The notes beneath the pieces are model-generated. The model searched no databases. It was given only the letters and a program-made list of their open reading frames with translations, and was not told the DNA's origin. Positions 48,875 through 57,908 of a stretch of 64,000 nt of DNA are shown here, one piece after another. Made by a program: the position numbers and the translations under genes. Each line of letters opens with the position of its first letter. The stretch's first letter is position 1. The stretch is from Paractinoplanes maris (GTDB lineage: Bacteria > Actinomycetota > Actinomycetes > Mycobacteriales > Micromonosporaceae): positions 1-64,000 of the forward strand of contig NZ_JALPVL010000015.1 in NCBI RefSeq assembly GCF_023544465.1, given 5' to 3'.

Positions 48875-49339
48875 TCACTGGCCGGGGCGGTCCACCTCGC
48901 CACGCCAGGCGCCGGTCTCGACGCCGCCGCGGCCCTCGATGTATTCCTTGAACCGCTTGAGGTCGCCCTTCACCCGGCGGTCGAGGACGCCCAGCTTGTC
49001 ACCGACGTTCTCGACGACGCCCTGCGGCTCGAAGTCCATCTGCACGGTCACGCGGGTCTTGGTGTCGTCGAGGCGGTGGAAGGTGACCACGCCGGCCTGC
49101 TTCTCGCCCTCGGTCGACTTCCAGGCCACCCGCTCGTCGGGCAGCTGCTCGGTGATCTCGGCGTCGAACTCGCGCTTGACCCCGGCGATCTCGGTCTTCC
49201 AGTGCGTGTTGGTCGCGTCGAGCTGACGGATCTCCTGCACGCCCTCCATGAACCGGGGGAACTCCTCGAACTGCGTCCACTGGTTGTACGCAGCGCGGAT
49301 CGGGACCTCGACGTCTACGGATTCGGTCACGGTGCTCAC
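48875..49339 (-). CDS. SRPBCC (polyketide cyclase-like) protein
   Basis: A 154-residue START-like fold protein: VPIRAAYNQWTQFEEFPRFMEGVQEI, TEQLPDERVAWKSTEGEKQAGVVTFHRLDDTKTRVTVQMDFEP, and a C-terminal helix DRRVKGDLKRFKEYIE. Such proteins bind hydrophobic ligands; this type is common near stress genes. The GTG start has a strong GGAGGAG site. Confidence 0.9.
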   Translation of the reverse strand: MSTVTESVDVEVPIRAAYNQWTQFEEFPRFMEGVQEIRQLDATNTHWKTEIAGVKREFDAEITEQLPDERVAWKSTEGEKQAGVVTFHRLDDTKTRVTVQMDFEPQGVVENVGDKLGVLDRRVKGDLKRFKEYIEGRGGVETGAWRGEVDRPGQ

Positions 49340-49379
49340 GGTGTGAACTCCTCCTGGTTGTGTTACCCCGCCTTACGCA

Positions 49380-50447
49380 CTAACTGGTGCCCGGGTCGGC
49401 CGGGGCTAAACGAGGTGCGAGCGGAGTCTTCGGATCCTCGTCGCCCGCCTGCCGCAGCCGGGCCCGCTGCACCTCGGCGTTGACCTGCACCCCGAGCAGC
49501 ACCGCGATGTTCGACAGATAGATCCAGACCAGGAACGCCATGATCGCGCCGAGGCTGCCGTACGTGCGGTTGTAGGAGCCGAAGTTGGCCACGTAGAGCC
49601 CGAACCCGAACGACACGATGCTCCACACCAGCAGGGAGACCGTGCCGCCGACGGTGAGCCAGCGGAAACGCGGCTGGCGCACGTTCGGGGCGATCCAGAA
49701 CAGCAGCGAGAGCACCACCGTGGCGATGGCCACCAGCACCGGCCAGCGCCCGATCGACCAGAACTGCCGGGCCGTCTCGCCGGCGCCGAGCGCGTTGCCG
49801 ACCGCGTCGACCAGCGGGCCACTGATGATCAGACCGGCCCCGATCGATGCCAGCAGGACCAGGGCCACGGCGGCCAGCGCGATCTCCAGCAGCTGCAGCT
49901 TCCACCACGTGCGGCCCTCGCGCACGCCATAGATGCGGTTGGACGCCCGGGAGAACGTGGAGACGTAGCCGGAGGCCGACCAGAGCGCCAGCAGCAGGCC
50001 GAAGCCGAACAGCACCTTGGCCGAGCTCTGCTGCACGAGCAGCGCCTGCACGACCGGGAGCAGGCTCTCGTTGTCGACCACCGCGCCGACGCCGAGGTCG
50101 CGCAGGATGCCCACCACCGCGGTCAGGACGGTCGAGCCGTCGGTGACCAGGTTGATCAGGGCGACGATGACGACCAGCGACGGGATCAGCGCGGTGACGG
50201 TCTGATAGGTCATCGCCGCGGCGTAGTCCGAGCAGTCGTCCTCGATGTAGCCGGCCACGCTGCGCCACAGCACCGAGCGCCAGCTGCGCCAGCGGAGCTG
50301 CCGGAGCTTGAGCGGCAGCGGACGCGGCGTAACGTCGTCGGCGAACGCCTCGGACTCCCGATCGACGGTGGGTTCGCTGTCGACGGCGTCGGCGTTGGTG
50401 GGTTCGGCGTCGGTGCGCTCGGTGTCGTCGGTGCGCTCGGTGTCCAT
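49380..50447 (-). CDS. YihY/BrkB-family inner-membrane protein
   Basis: A 355-residue protein with a cytosolic acidic head that includes a short repeat (DTERTD twice), then six transmembrane segments. Family segments are AAAMTYQTVTALIPSLVVIVAL, YGVREGRTWWKLQLLEI and NRTYGSLGAIMAFLVWIYLSNIAVLLG. The family was mislabelled RNase BN; function is uncertain. AGGAG precedes the ATG at 50447. It is upstream of the SRPBCC gene on the same strand and may be co-transcribed. Confidence 0.9.
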   Translation of the reverse strand: MDTERTDDTERTDAEPTNADAVDSEPTVDRESEAFADDVTPRPLPLKLRQLRWRSWRSVLWRSVAGYIEDDCSDYAAAMTYQTVTALIPSLVVIVALINLVTDGSTVLTAVVGILRDLGVGAVVDNESLLPVVQALLVQQSSAKVLFGFGLLLALWSASGYVSTFSRASNRIYGVREGRTWWKLQLLEIALAAVALVLLASIGAGLIISGPLVDAVGNALGAGETARQFWSIGRWPVLVAIATVVLSLLFWIAPNVRQPRFRWLTVGGTVSLLVWSIVSFGFGLYVANFGSYNRTYGSLGAIMAFLVWIYLSNIAVLLGVQVNAEVQRARLRQAGDEDPKTPLAPRLAPADPGTS

Positions 50448-50514
50448 GCCGGCTCCTGACATGTTTTGACGGCAGCTACCCGGGCACGTCAGGCGGCAAA
50501 CGCAGGGGGTGGGC

Positions 50515-52104
50515 ATGGAAAGCGCGGACGCGATCGTGGTCGGTGCCGGGCACAACGGCCTGGTCGCCGCCAATCTGCTGGCCGACGCCGGCTGGTCGGT
50601 GCTGGTGCTGGAGGCGACCCCACATCCGGGCGGCGCGGTGCGGTCGGGTTACGTGACCGCGCCGGGCTACCTCAGTGATCTTTTCAGCTCGTTCTATCCG
50701 CTCGGGTTCGCCTCGCCGGTACTCAACGGTCTCGATCTCGGCGACCACGGTCTGACCTGGACGCACGCGCCCGATGTGCTGACCCATCTCTTCCCGGACG
50801 GGCGGGCGGCCACGATCAACCGTGACCTGGCCCGCACGATGGAGTCGCTGGAGGCCTTCGCCCCCGGTGACGGCCAGAAGTGGAAGAACGCGTACGACGA
50901 GTGGCTGTCGGTCTCCGACGTCATGCTCGACACCATCCTCACGCCGTTCCCGCCGGTGCGGCACGGCGTCTCGCTGGCGCGCCGGCTGGGGACCGGCGGT
51001 GCGCTCCGGCTGGCCCGGCGGCTGCTTCTCTCCGTACGGGAAATGGGGTCGGAGATGTTCGCCGGCGACGGCGGGCCGTTGCTGATGGCCGGGTGCGCCC
51101 TGCACACCGACCTGTCTCCCGAGGAGGCCGGCGGCGGGGTCTACGGCTGGCTGCTGGCCATGCTGGGCCAGCAGTACGGCTGGCCGGTGCCGGTGGGTGG
51201 CGCCCAGCGGATCACCGACGCCCTGGTCGCGCGGCTCGAGCAGCGCGGTGGCCGGATCGTCTACGACACCCCGGTCTCCCGCGTGCTCATCGCCCAGGGC
51301 CGGGCCATGGGCGTCCAGTCGGGTTCGGAGCACTATCGGGCCTTTCGCGGCGTGATCGCCGACGTGCCCGCGCCGGCCCTCTATCTCGACCTGGTCGGCG
51401 AGCGATGGCTGCCGCCGCGGCTGGTCGAGGACCTGGCCCACTTCCGGTGGGACGGCGCGACGGTCAAGGTCGATTGGGCCGTACGCCGCCGGATGCCCTG
51501 GAAGAACCCGGCCGCCGCCGGCGCCGGGACAGTGCACCTGGGCGCCGACATGAACGGCCTCACCCGGTATGCGGCCAAGCTGGCGACCGACGAGGTGCCG
51601 ACGCACCCGTTCCTGCTGCTGGGCCAGATGACCACGGCCGACCCGGCGCACTCGCCCGAGGGCACCGAGTCGCTCTGGTCGTACACCCACCTGCCGCACC
51701 GCGCGCACTGGGAGCCCGACGAGATCGCCGCCCACGTCGAGCGCATGGAGGCGGTGATCGAGGAGCACGCGCCCGGCTTCCAGCAGGAGGTGGTGGGGCG
51801 CAACGTCTTCTCGCCGGCCGACCTGCAGGAGCAGGACCCGTCGCTGGTCGGCGGCGCTCTCGGCGGCGGCACCGCGGCCGCCTTCCAGCAGCTGTTCCTG
51901 CGCCCGATCCCGAGCCTGGGGCGGGCCGACACCCCGATCGACCGCCTGTTCATGGCCAGCTCGTCGGCCCACCCGGGCGGCGGCGTGCACGGCGCTCCCG
52001 GCAGCAACGCCGCCCGGGCCGCCCTGGCTCGCGACCGGGCTCTGCTGGGCGGCGCCTACCGCGCGGTGATCAACGGCGGGAACAAGCTGATCTACAAGAG
52101 CTGA
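50515..52104 (+). CDS. FAD-dependent phytoene-desaturase-like oxidoreductase
   Basis: A 529-residue flavoprotein with the N-terminal FAD motif VVGAGHNGL (8-16), GGAVRSGYV, VPVGGAQRITDALVARLEQRGGRI and the C-terminal SSSAHPGGGVHGAPGSNAARAAL. This is typical of NAD(P)/FAD-dependent CrtI-like oxidoreductases of unknown substrate. No carotenoid genes accompany it. ATG at 50515 follows CAGGGGGTG; a GTG at 50509 is possible. It is convergent with an SRPBCC gene. Confidence 0.9.
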   Translation: MESADAIVVGAGHNGLVAANLLADAGWSVLVLEATPHPGGAVRSGYVTAPGYLSDLFSSFYPLGFASPVLNGLDLGDHGLTWTHAPDVLTHLFPDGRAATINRDLARTMESLEAFAPGDGQKWKNAYDEWLSVSDVMLDTILTPFPPVRHGVSLARRLGTGGALRLARRLLLSVREMGSEMFAGDGGPLLMAGCALHTDLSPEEAGGGVYGWLLAMLGQQYGWPVPVGGAQRITDALVARLEQRGGRIVYDTPVSRVLIAQGRAMGVQSGSEHYRAFRGVIADVPAPALYLDLVGERWLPPRLVEDLAHFRWDGATVKVDWAVRRRMPWKNPAAAGAGTVHLGADMNGLTRYAAKLATDEVPTHPFLLLGQMTTADPAHSPEGTESLWSYTHLPHRAHWEPDEIAAHVERMEAVIEEHAPGFQQEVVGRNVFSPADLQEQDPSLVGGALGGGTAAAFQQLFLRPIPSLGRADTPIDRLFMASSSAHPGGGVHGAPGSNAARAALARDRALLGGAYRAVINGGNKLIYKS

Positions 52105-52105
52105 T

Positions 52106-52564
52106 CTAGGGCTCGTCGAACTGACGGGCGTGGCTGCGCTCGGCGATGTCGGCCAGCCGGCGCAGCGACTCGATGTTGCGGCGGTGCAGGATGAGGTCGT
52201 TGAGCTTGTTGCGCACGGCCAGCAGCGGGCCGCGCTCGAAGTCCTCGTGGATGGTCACCCTGGTGGCGCCGGGGCCCGCAGGCTCCAGGTGGATGTCGAC
52301 CACCGCCTCGCCGAGCGGCCACAGCCCCGCGTTGAGGCGCAGGCGGCGGCCGGGCTCCATGTCGAGCACGGTCGACTTGTCGTGCAGGGAGAGCGGCCAC
52401 GGCCCGGCCTTGTGGTGCAGGTGCGAGCCGACCTGGGGCCAGGTCTGGTCGACGTCGCGGATATGGACGGTGCCGACGACCCAGTCGCTGTAGGTCCAGC
52501 CGTCGGCGAGGACGGCGAAGACACGGTCCGGCGGAGCCTGGATAGTTCGTTGCACGGTAGCCAC
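52106..52564 (-). CDS. SRPBCC-family protein
   Basis: A 152-residue START-like protein: TIQAPPDRVFAVLADGWTYSDWVVGTVHIRDVD, HHKAGPWPLSLHDKSTVLDMEPGRRLRL, and a C-terminal helix HRRNIESLRRLADIAERSH. Ligand unknown. Together with the convergent FAD oxidoreductase it may act on lipids or isoprenoids. GTG start at 52564. Confidence 0.88.
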   Translation of the reverse strand: MATVQRTIQAPPDRVFAVLADGWTYSDWVVGTVHIRDVDQTWPQVGSHLHHKAGPWPLSLHDKSTVLDMEPGRRLRLNAGLWPLGEAVVDIHLEPAGPGATRVTIHEDFERGPLLAVRNKLNDLILHRRNIESLRRLADIAERSHARQFDEP

Positions 52565-52673
52565 GGGGAGGACATACCCTGCGAGAAGACGCCGTAACGG
52601 ATGGGCCCAGGTTTACGGATCCGGCAGCCGGGCATCAGCCTCCCGCGAACCGCAGCAATACGGAGGGGACCTC

Positions 52674-53876
52674 GTGCGCATTGCCATGATTTCCGAGCAC
52701 GCCAGCCCCCTGGGTGACGGCGGCCAGCACACCCATGTCGCCGGCCTCTCGGCGGCCCTGGCTGAGCTCGGTCACGAGGTGTGCGTCTACACCCGTCGCG
52801 ACGACCCGGCGACGGCCGAGGTGGTCACGACGCCCGGCGGCATCCGCGTCGTCCACGTCACCGCCGGCCCGCCTCAGTTCCTGCCGCCCGACCTGCTGCT
52901 CCCGCACATGGGCGAGTTCGCCCGGTGGCTCGAGCAGAACTGGCGCTCCGGCGACTGGGTGCCCGAGGTCGTGCACGCCCACTTCTGGACGAGCGGGCTC
53001 GCCGCCGTCACCGCCGCGCGCCGGTTCGGCATCCCGGTGGTGCAGTCGTTCCACGAGCTCGGCGAGATCACCGCCGGCAACGGCCGGCCTTCCCGTACGG
53101 GTTACGAGCGCGCCCTGGGCCGCGCGGTCGACCGGGTGGTCGCCCAGAGCCAGGAGGAGCTCCAGGGTCTCGTCCGCATCGGCGTGCCCCGGGCCCAGCT
53201 GACCGTCGTGCCCGCCGGTGTCGACAGCGACCGCTTCACCCCCGAGGGCCCGGCCGTCGAGCGTGACCCCCACCGCCCCCGCATCCTGTCGGTCGGCCGC
53301 CTGGTCGAGCGCAAGGGCTTCGGCGACGTCCTGCAGGCCATGCGCTATGTCCCCACGGCCGAGGTGGTCGTCGTCGGCGGCCCGCCGGCCGACCAGCTGA
53401 CCACCGACCCGGGCGCCCGCAAGCTGCGCGCGCTGGCCGAGAAGCTTCAGGTGTCCGACCGGTTCCGGCTGGTCGGCGGGGTGCCCGCGCGCGACATGCC
53501 GCGCTGGTACCGCTCGGCCGATCTGCTGGTCGCGGCGCCCTGGGAGGAGCAGTTCGAGCCGTCCGCGCTCGAGGCGATGGCCTGCGGCGTGCCGGTGATC
53601 GGCACCTCGGTCGGCGGCCTTGACGAGACGGTGGTCGACGGCCTCACCGGCGACCTGGTGCCCGCCCGCGACCCGCGCGCGCTCGGCAGTGCCCTGCGGC
53701 GCCTGGTCAACGACAAGGTGCGGCGGTTCGCCTACGCCTCCGCGGCGGTCGACCGGGCCCGTCAGGCGTACTCCTGGAAGCGGGTCGCGGCTCAGGTCGG
53801 CTCGGTCTATTCGGCGGTAACCGGCCTGCGCCGGGGCAACCCCGCGACGACCAGCACCGAGGAAGCGGTGGCGTAG
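52674..53876 (+). CDS. GT4-family glycosyltransferase
   Basis: A 400-residue GT-B enzyme. Features are MISEHASPLGDGGQHTHVAGLSAALAELGHEV (N-terminal Rossmann half), HAHFWTSGLAA, RILSVGRLVERKGFGDVLQAM, and the EX7E-type motif EQFEPSALEAMACGVPVIGTSVGG for the nucleotide sugar. Acceptor unknown; likely a glycolipid or envelope polysaccharide. The GTG start is supported by GGAGGGGA six bases upstream. Confidence 0.94.
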   Translation: MRIAMISEHASPLGDGGQHTHVAGLSAALAELGHEVCVYTRRDDPATAEVVTTPGGIRVVHVTAGPPQFLPPDLLLPHMGEFARWLEQNWRSGDWVPEVVHAHFWTSGLAAVTAARRFGIPVVQSFHELGEITAGNGRPSRTGYERALGRAVDRVVAQSQEELQGLVRIGVPRAQLTVVPAGVDSDRFTPEGPAVERDPHRPRILSVGRLVERKGFGDVLQAMRYVPTAEVVVVGGPPADQLTTDPGARKLRALAEKLQVSDRFRLVGGVPARDMPRWYRSADLLVAAPWEEQFEPSALEAMACGVPVIGTSVGGLDETVVDGLTGDLVPARDPRALGSALRRLVNDKVRRFAYASAAVDRARQAYSWKRVAAQVGSVYSAVTGLRRGNPATTSTEEAVA

Positions 53877-53882
53877 CCCGGC

Positions 53883-53900
53883 ATCCACCAACTGGTGGAT
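53883..53900. promoter_or_regulatory. Palindrome upstream of the ABC exporter
   Basis: ATCCACCA-AC-TGGTGGAT (53883-53900), a perfect 8-bp inverted repeat, lies 59 bp before the ABC ATPase start and just after the glycosyltransferase stop. It may be an operator of the exporter operon or a terminator; no T tract follows. Confidence 0.5.
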
Positions 53901-53958
53901 CCGGGGTGGAGCGAGCTGGTCGATCCGCGACCCCCGGTCCTCTTGGGACGCTCGATGC

Positions 53959-54861
53959 ATGACAGTCATCGAGGTCCGTAACCTGCGCAAGGCGTACGGG
54001 GACACGGTTGCGGTGCGGGACGTCTCGTTCTCGGTGGAAGCCGGCGAGATCTTCGGCATTCTCGGTCCCAACGGCGCCGGAAAGACCACCACGGTCGAGA
54101 GCATCTCCGGTCTGCGCCGGCCCGACGGCGGCACGATCCGGGTGCTCGGCCGCGATCCGGGCGACCGGTCGCTGCGCGACGACGTCGGCGTCCAGCTCCA
54201 GGAGAGCGGCCTGCCGGACAAGCTCACCGTCCGCGAGGCACTGGATCTGTACGCCTCCTTCTATCCGGCGCCCGCCGACTGGCGCGCGCTCACCCGCGAG
54301 CTCGGCCTGGGCGAGAAGCTCTCGACCCCGTACGCGAAGCTCTCGGGCGGTCAGAAACAACGCCTCTCGATCGCGCTCGCGCTGATCGGGGGTCCCAAAA
54401 TCGCGATCCTGGACGAGCTGACCACTGGGCTGGACCCGCAGGCCCGCCGCGACACCTGGGACCTGATCGAGGGCGTGCGCGACAGCGGCGTCACGATCGT
54501 GCTGGTCACCCACTTCATGGAGGAGGCCGAGCGCCTCTGCGACCGGCTCGCCGTGATCGACCGCGGGCAGGTCGTCGCGCTGGACACCCCGGCCGGTCTG
54601 ATCGCCGGCATGGACACCGAGCAGCGGATCCGCTTCCGGCCGTCCGCCCCGGTCGACGACGCGCTGCTCGAGGCGCGTCCCGAGGTGCGCGCGGTGATCC
54701 GGCACGGTGCCCAGATCGAGGTCGTCGGCACCGGCAACCTGCTGCACGCGGTCACCTCCGTGCTCGCCGTCAACGAGATCATCGCCGCCGACCTGCGGAT
54801 CGAGCAGGCCAGCCTGGACGACGCCTTCGTCCAGCTGACCGGCCGGTCCGTGAAGGAGTAG
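53959..54861 (+). CDS. ABC exporter ATP-binding protein (DrrA-type)
   Basis: A 300-residue ATPase: Walker A GPNGAGKTT (36-44), signature LSGGQ (128-132), Walker B IAILDE (148-153), D-loop TTGLD and switch His in VTHFMEEAERLCD. The C-terminal domain ending SLDDAFVQLTGR is typical of DrrA-like drug exporters. It partners the ABC-2 permease that starts 5 bp later. Confidence 0.96.
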   Translation: MTVIEVRNLRKAYGDTVAVRDVSFSVEAGEIFGILGPNGAGKTTTVESISGLRRPDGGTIRVLGRDPGDRSLRDDVGVQLQESGLPDKLTVREALDLYASFYPAPADWRALTRELGLGEKLSTPYAKLSGGQKQRLSIALALIGGPKIAILDELTTGLDPQARRDTWDLIEGVRDSGVTIVLVTHFMEEAERLCDRLAVIDRGQVVALDTPAGLIAGMDTEQRIRFRPSAPVDDALLEARPEVRAVIRHGAQIEVVGTGNLLHAVTSVLAVNEIIAADLRIEQASLDDAFVQLTGRSVKE

Positions 54862-54866
54862 TCCTG

Positions 54867-55607
54867 ATGCGCGTCTTCGCCAAGCTGACCCTGACCGAGA
54901 TCAAGCTCTTCCTGCGCGAGCCGATCGCCGCCTTCTTCGTCCTGTTCTTCCCGACCCTGCTGGTCGTCATCCTGGGCAGCATCCCGTCCTTCCGCGAGCC
55001 CTCGGCCGACCTCGGCGGGGCCCGCGTCATCGACCTCTACGTCGGCATCGCGGTGGCGCTCACCCTGGCCATGGTGGCCATCCAGGTCACCCCGGCCGTG
55101 CTGGCCACCTATCGCGAGCGCGGTGTGCTGCGCCGGCTCGCCACCACCCCCGTGTCGCCGCTCAAGCTGCTGGGCGCGCAGCTGGCCATGTTCGGGCTGG
55201 CCGCGATCGCCTCCACCGCGCTGGTGCTGGCCGTCGGCCGGCTGGCCTTCGACGTGCGGCTGGCCGACAACTTCCCCGCCTTCGTTCTCGCCTTCCTGCT
55301 GACCGCGGCCGGGACGCTGGCCATCGGCATCTTCGTCGCCGCGGTGGTGCCCAGTGGCAAGGCCGGCAACTCGGTCGGCACGATCCTCTTCTTCCCGCTG
55401 ATGTTCTTCGCCGGGCTGTGGACACCCCGCGAGGTGATGCCCGAGGTGCTGCAGAGGATCGCCGACTTCACCCCGCTCGGCGCCGGCGAGCGAGCGCTCA
55501 ACGAGGCGATGACGGGCGGCTGGCCCAACCTGCTCTCGGCTACGGTTCTTCTGGGATACGTGGTCGTGTTCGGGTTCGCCGCGGTCCGTTCGTTCCGCTG
55601 GTCGTAA
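54867..55607 (+). CDS. ABC-2-type exporter permease
   Basis: A 246-residue protein with about six helices: FAKLTLTEIKLFLREPIAAFFVLFFPTLLVVIL, YRERGVLRRLATTPVSPLKLLGAQL (coupling region) and LFFPLMFFAGLWTPREVMPEVLQ. Matches ABC-2 permeases of antibiotic or lipid exporters. Start 5 bp after the ATPase; the kinase gene follows within 12 bp. Confidence 0.95.
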   Translation: MRVFAKLTLTEIKLFLREPIAAFFVLFFPTLLVVILGSIPSFREPSADLGGARVIDLYVGIAVALTLAMVAIQVTPAVLATYRERGVLRRLATTPVSPLKLLGAQLAMFGLAAIASTALVLAVGRLAFDVRLADNFPAFVLAFLLTAAGTLAIGIFVAAVVPSGKAGNSVGTILFFPLMFFAGLWTPREVMPEVLQRIADFTPLGAGERALNEAMTGGWPNLLSATVLLGYVVVFGFAAVRSFRWS

Positions 55608-55618
55608 CGGGGGGTGGG

Positions 55619-56884
55619 GTGAGCATGGCCGAGGGGTCGACGACCGACCGGGTGGGCCGGATCATGGGGCGGTTGCCCTACATCGCCCTGGCCGCGTCGA
55701 TCGTCCTGGTGGTGGCCGGCTCCTCGGTCGGTGTGCCGCATCAGGGCTGGCCGACCGTCGGCCTCGCGGTCGCCGCCACCGTCGGCTGGCTGGTCTGGTG
55801 GATCGCCCTGCACCCGCAATGGGAGCACGACGAGCCCAAGATGATCGTCTTCTTCCTCGGCCTGGCCGCGCTCATCTACCTGCTCGTCTGGACCAGCCCG
55901 CTGTTCGGGTTCTTCGCCTGGAGCGGTTACATCCTGACGACGTACGGGTTGAGGCGCTGGCGCCGGCTGGCGGCCGGCACGCTGGTGGCCGGAGCGGGCG
56001 CGATCTCGCAGATGGGCGGCTTCTCCACCCTGTCCGAGCCGGGCATCGTCCCGGTCTTCCTGGTCGTCCTGGCGATCAACATCGGCGTCGCCAACGTGAT
56101 GATCTGGGTGACCATGTGGACACTCGAGCAGACCGAGAAACGCGCCCGCATGATCGATGAACTCGGTGTGGCCAACGCCAAGCTGGCCTCGGCGCTCAAG
56201 GAGAACGCCGGCCTGCACGCCCAGCTGCTGGCCCAGGCCCGCGAGGCCGGGGTGCTCGACGAGCGGCAGCGGATGGCCGGCGAGATCCATGACGTGCTCG
56301 CCCAAGGCCTGACCGGCATCGTCACCCAGCTCGAGGCGGCCGAGGCGGCGACGCCCCGGCCGGTCGACCAGAGCCGGCACCTCGACAACGCCAAGCGGCT
56401 GGCCCGGGACAGCCTGACCGAGGCCCGCCGCTCGGTGCAGGCGCTGCGCCCGCAGACCCTGGACGGCGCCGGCCTGCCCGAGGCGATCGGCGAAGTGGTG
56501 AAGGAGTGGACCCGGGTGCACGAGGTGAAGGCCGAGCTCACCACCACCGGCACCCGGCGCACGCTGCTGCCCGACATCGAGGCGGCCCTCCTGCGGACGG
56601 CTCAGGAAGCCCTGGCCAATGTCGCCCGGCACGCCGGCGCGGGCCGGGTCGGGCTCACCCTGTCCTACATGGAGGACGTGGTCACGCTGGACGTGCGGGA
56701 CGACGGCGACGGCTTCGACCCCTCGTTGCCGGCCGCGGTGAGCGAGAACGGCGGCTACGGCCTGGCCGCGATGCGGGAAAGGCTGGCCCGCATCGCCGGC
56801 AGCCTCGAGGTCGAGTCCGAGCCCGGTGCCGGCACCGCGCTGTCGGCCTGCGTCCCGGCGATCGCGATCGGCGCGGCCGCGTGA
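55619..56884 (+). CDS. NarL-type sensor histidine kinase
   Basis: A 421-residue kinase with five or six N-terminal transmembrane helices (about 18-165) without a large external domain, then a coiled coil, HisKA_3 with His224 (RMAGEIHDVLAQGL), and an HATPase domain (AQEALANVARHAGAG, DVRDDGDGF, GGYGLAAMRERL). It resembles DesK- or LiaS-like intramembrane sensors linked to ABC exporters. GTG at 55619 or ATG at 55625. It overlaps the response regulator gene by 4 bp. Confidence 0.94.
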   Translation: MSMAEGSTTDRVGRIMGRLPYIALAASIVLVVAGSSVGVPHQGWPTVGLAVAATVGWLVWWIALHPQWEHDEPKMIVFFLGLAALIYLLVWTSPLFGFFAWSGYILTTYGLRRWRRLAAGTLVAGAGAISQMGGFSTLSEPGIVPVFLVVLAINIGVANVMIWVTMWTLEQTEKRARMIDELGVANAKLASALKENAGLHAQLLAQAREAGVLDERQRMAGEIHDVLAQGLTGIVTQLEAAEAATPRPVDQSRHLDNAKRLARDSLTEARRSVQALRPQTLDGAGLPEAIGEVVKEWTRVHEVKAELTTTGTRRTLLPDIEAALLRTAQEALANVARHAGAGRVGLTLSYMEDVVTLDVRDDGDGFDPSLPAAVSENGGYGLAAMRERLARIAGSLEVESEPGAGTALSACVPAIAIGAAA

Positions 56885-57504
56885 TCGGCCTGGTCATCGT
56901 CGACGACCACCCGGTGGTCCGCGACGGGCTGCGCGGCATGTTCACCGGCGACGCCCGCTTCGAGGTGCTGGGCGAGGCCGGCGACGGCCGCGAGGCCCTG
57001 GCCGTGGTGCGCGCGGCCGACCCCGACGTGGTGCTGATGGACCTGCGCATGCCCGGGATGGACGGGGTGACCGCGATCAAGGCGTTGCAGGACAAAGGGG
57101 TGCGGGCCCGGGTCCTCGTGCTCACCACCTACGACACCGACGCCGACGTGCTCCCGGCGATCAAGGCGGGGGCGACCGGCTACCTGCTCAAGGACGCCTC
57201 CCGCGACGAGCTCTTCCGGGCCGTCGAGGCCGCCCACCGGGGCGAGCCGGTGCTCTCCCCGGCCGTCGCCGGCCGGCTGATGGGCAGCCTGCGCTCACCG
57301 GCTCAGGAGCCGCTGAGCCAGCGCGAGCTCGAAGTGCTGGGCCTGATCGCCCGGGGCAACTCCAACAAGGAGGCCGCCGCCCGCCTGTTCATCAGCGAGG
57401 CCACGGTCAAGACCCACCTGCTGCACGCCTACGCCAAACTGGGCGTCCGCGACCGGGCCGCCGCCGTGGCCGTCGCCTTCGAGCGCGGTCTGCTGAAACG
57501 CTAG
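56881..57504 (+). CDS. NarL/LuxR-family response regulator
   Basis: A 207-residue regulator: receiver with Asp8/Asp9, phosphoacceptor Asp54 (VVLMDLRMPG), Thr in LTTYDTD and Lys in LLKDAS. LuxR HTH is at about 144-190 (LSQRELEVLGLIARGNSNKEAAARLFISEATVKTH). It is coupled to the kinase (GTGA) and is expected to control the exporter operon, perhaps at the palindrome 53883-53900. Confidence 0.96.
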   Translation: MIGLVIVDDHPVVRDGLRGMFTGDARFEVLGEAGDGREALAVVRAADPDVVLMDLRMPGMDGVTAIKALQDKGVRARVLVLTTYDTDADVLPAIKAGATGYLLKDASRDELFRAVEAAHRGEPVLSPAVAGRLMGSLRSPAQEPLSQRELEVLGLIARGNSNKEAAARLFISEATVKTHLLHAYAKLGVRDRAAAVAVAFERGLLKR

Positions 57505-57908
57505 GCGGGCTCGCCCCGGTAGGTGCCGAACGACCAGCGGTTGCCCTCGGGGTCCCGGGCCAGGAAGTCGCGGGAGCCGTAATCGGTGTCGTAGGGCTTG
57601 CGATGGATGTCGGCGCCGGCCGCGACCGCCCGTTCGTACAGGGCGTCGACGTCGTCGGCGACCACGTAGGCGCCGAACGAACCCGGCTCGAGCGCCCACG
57701 GGTCGTTCTCGCCGCGCCCGGCCGAGCCGAGCATGATGCCGCCGCCCAGCGGCCAGGCCAGCTGGGCGTGATCGACGCGGTCGCCCTCGCCGTGGACGAC
57801 CACCTCCCGGAAACCGAACGCGTCGACCAGGAAACGGATCAGGGCCCGGGCGTCGGTGGCCCGCAGTGTCGGCCACACCTGCGGTGGCGGTGTCCTCGCA
57901 TCAGTCAT
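57501..57908 (-). CDS. Single-domain VOC protein (PhnB-like)
   Basis: A 135-residue VOC protein: WPTLRATDARALIRFLVDAFGFREV, GGGIMLGSAG, DVDALYERAVAAGADIHRKPYDTDYGSRDFLARDPEGNRWSFGTY. The Asp-Pro-Glu-Gly-Asn motif is typical. It overlaps the AraC gene by 8 bp if the ATG at 57908 is used (ATG at 57917 also possible). Confidence 0.9.
   Translation of the reverse strand: MTDARTPPPQVWPTLRATDARALIRFLVDAFGFREVVVHGEGDRVDHAQLAWPLGGGIMLGSAGRGENDPWALEPGSFGAYVVADDVDALYERAVAAGADIHRKPYDTDYGSRDFLARDPEGNRWSFGTYRGEPA

Noticed and set aside
50515..52564. Carotenoid biosynthesis locus
   Set aside because: The CrtI-like protein has no phytoene synthase or GGPP synthase neighbour, and this oxidoreductase type has broad unknown functions.
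53883..57504. Antibiotic biosynthesis cluster
   Set aside because: There is an exporter with a two-component system but no PKS, NRPS or tailoring genes around it.
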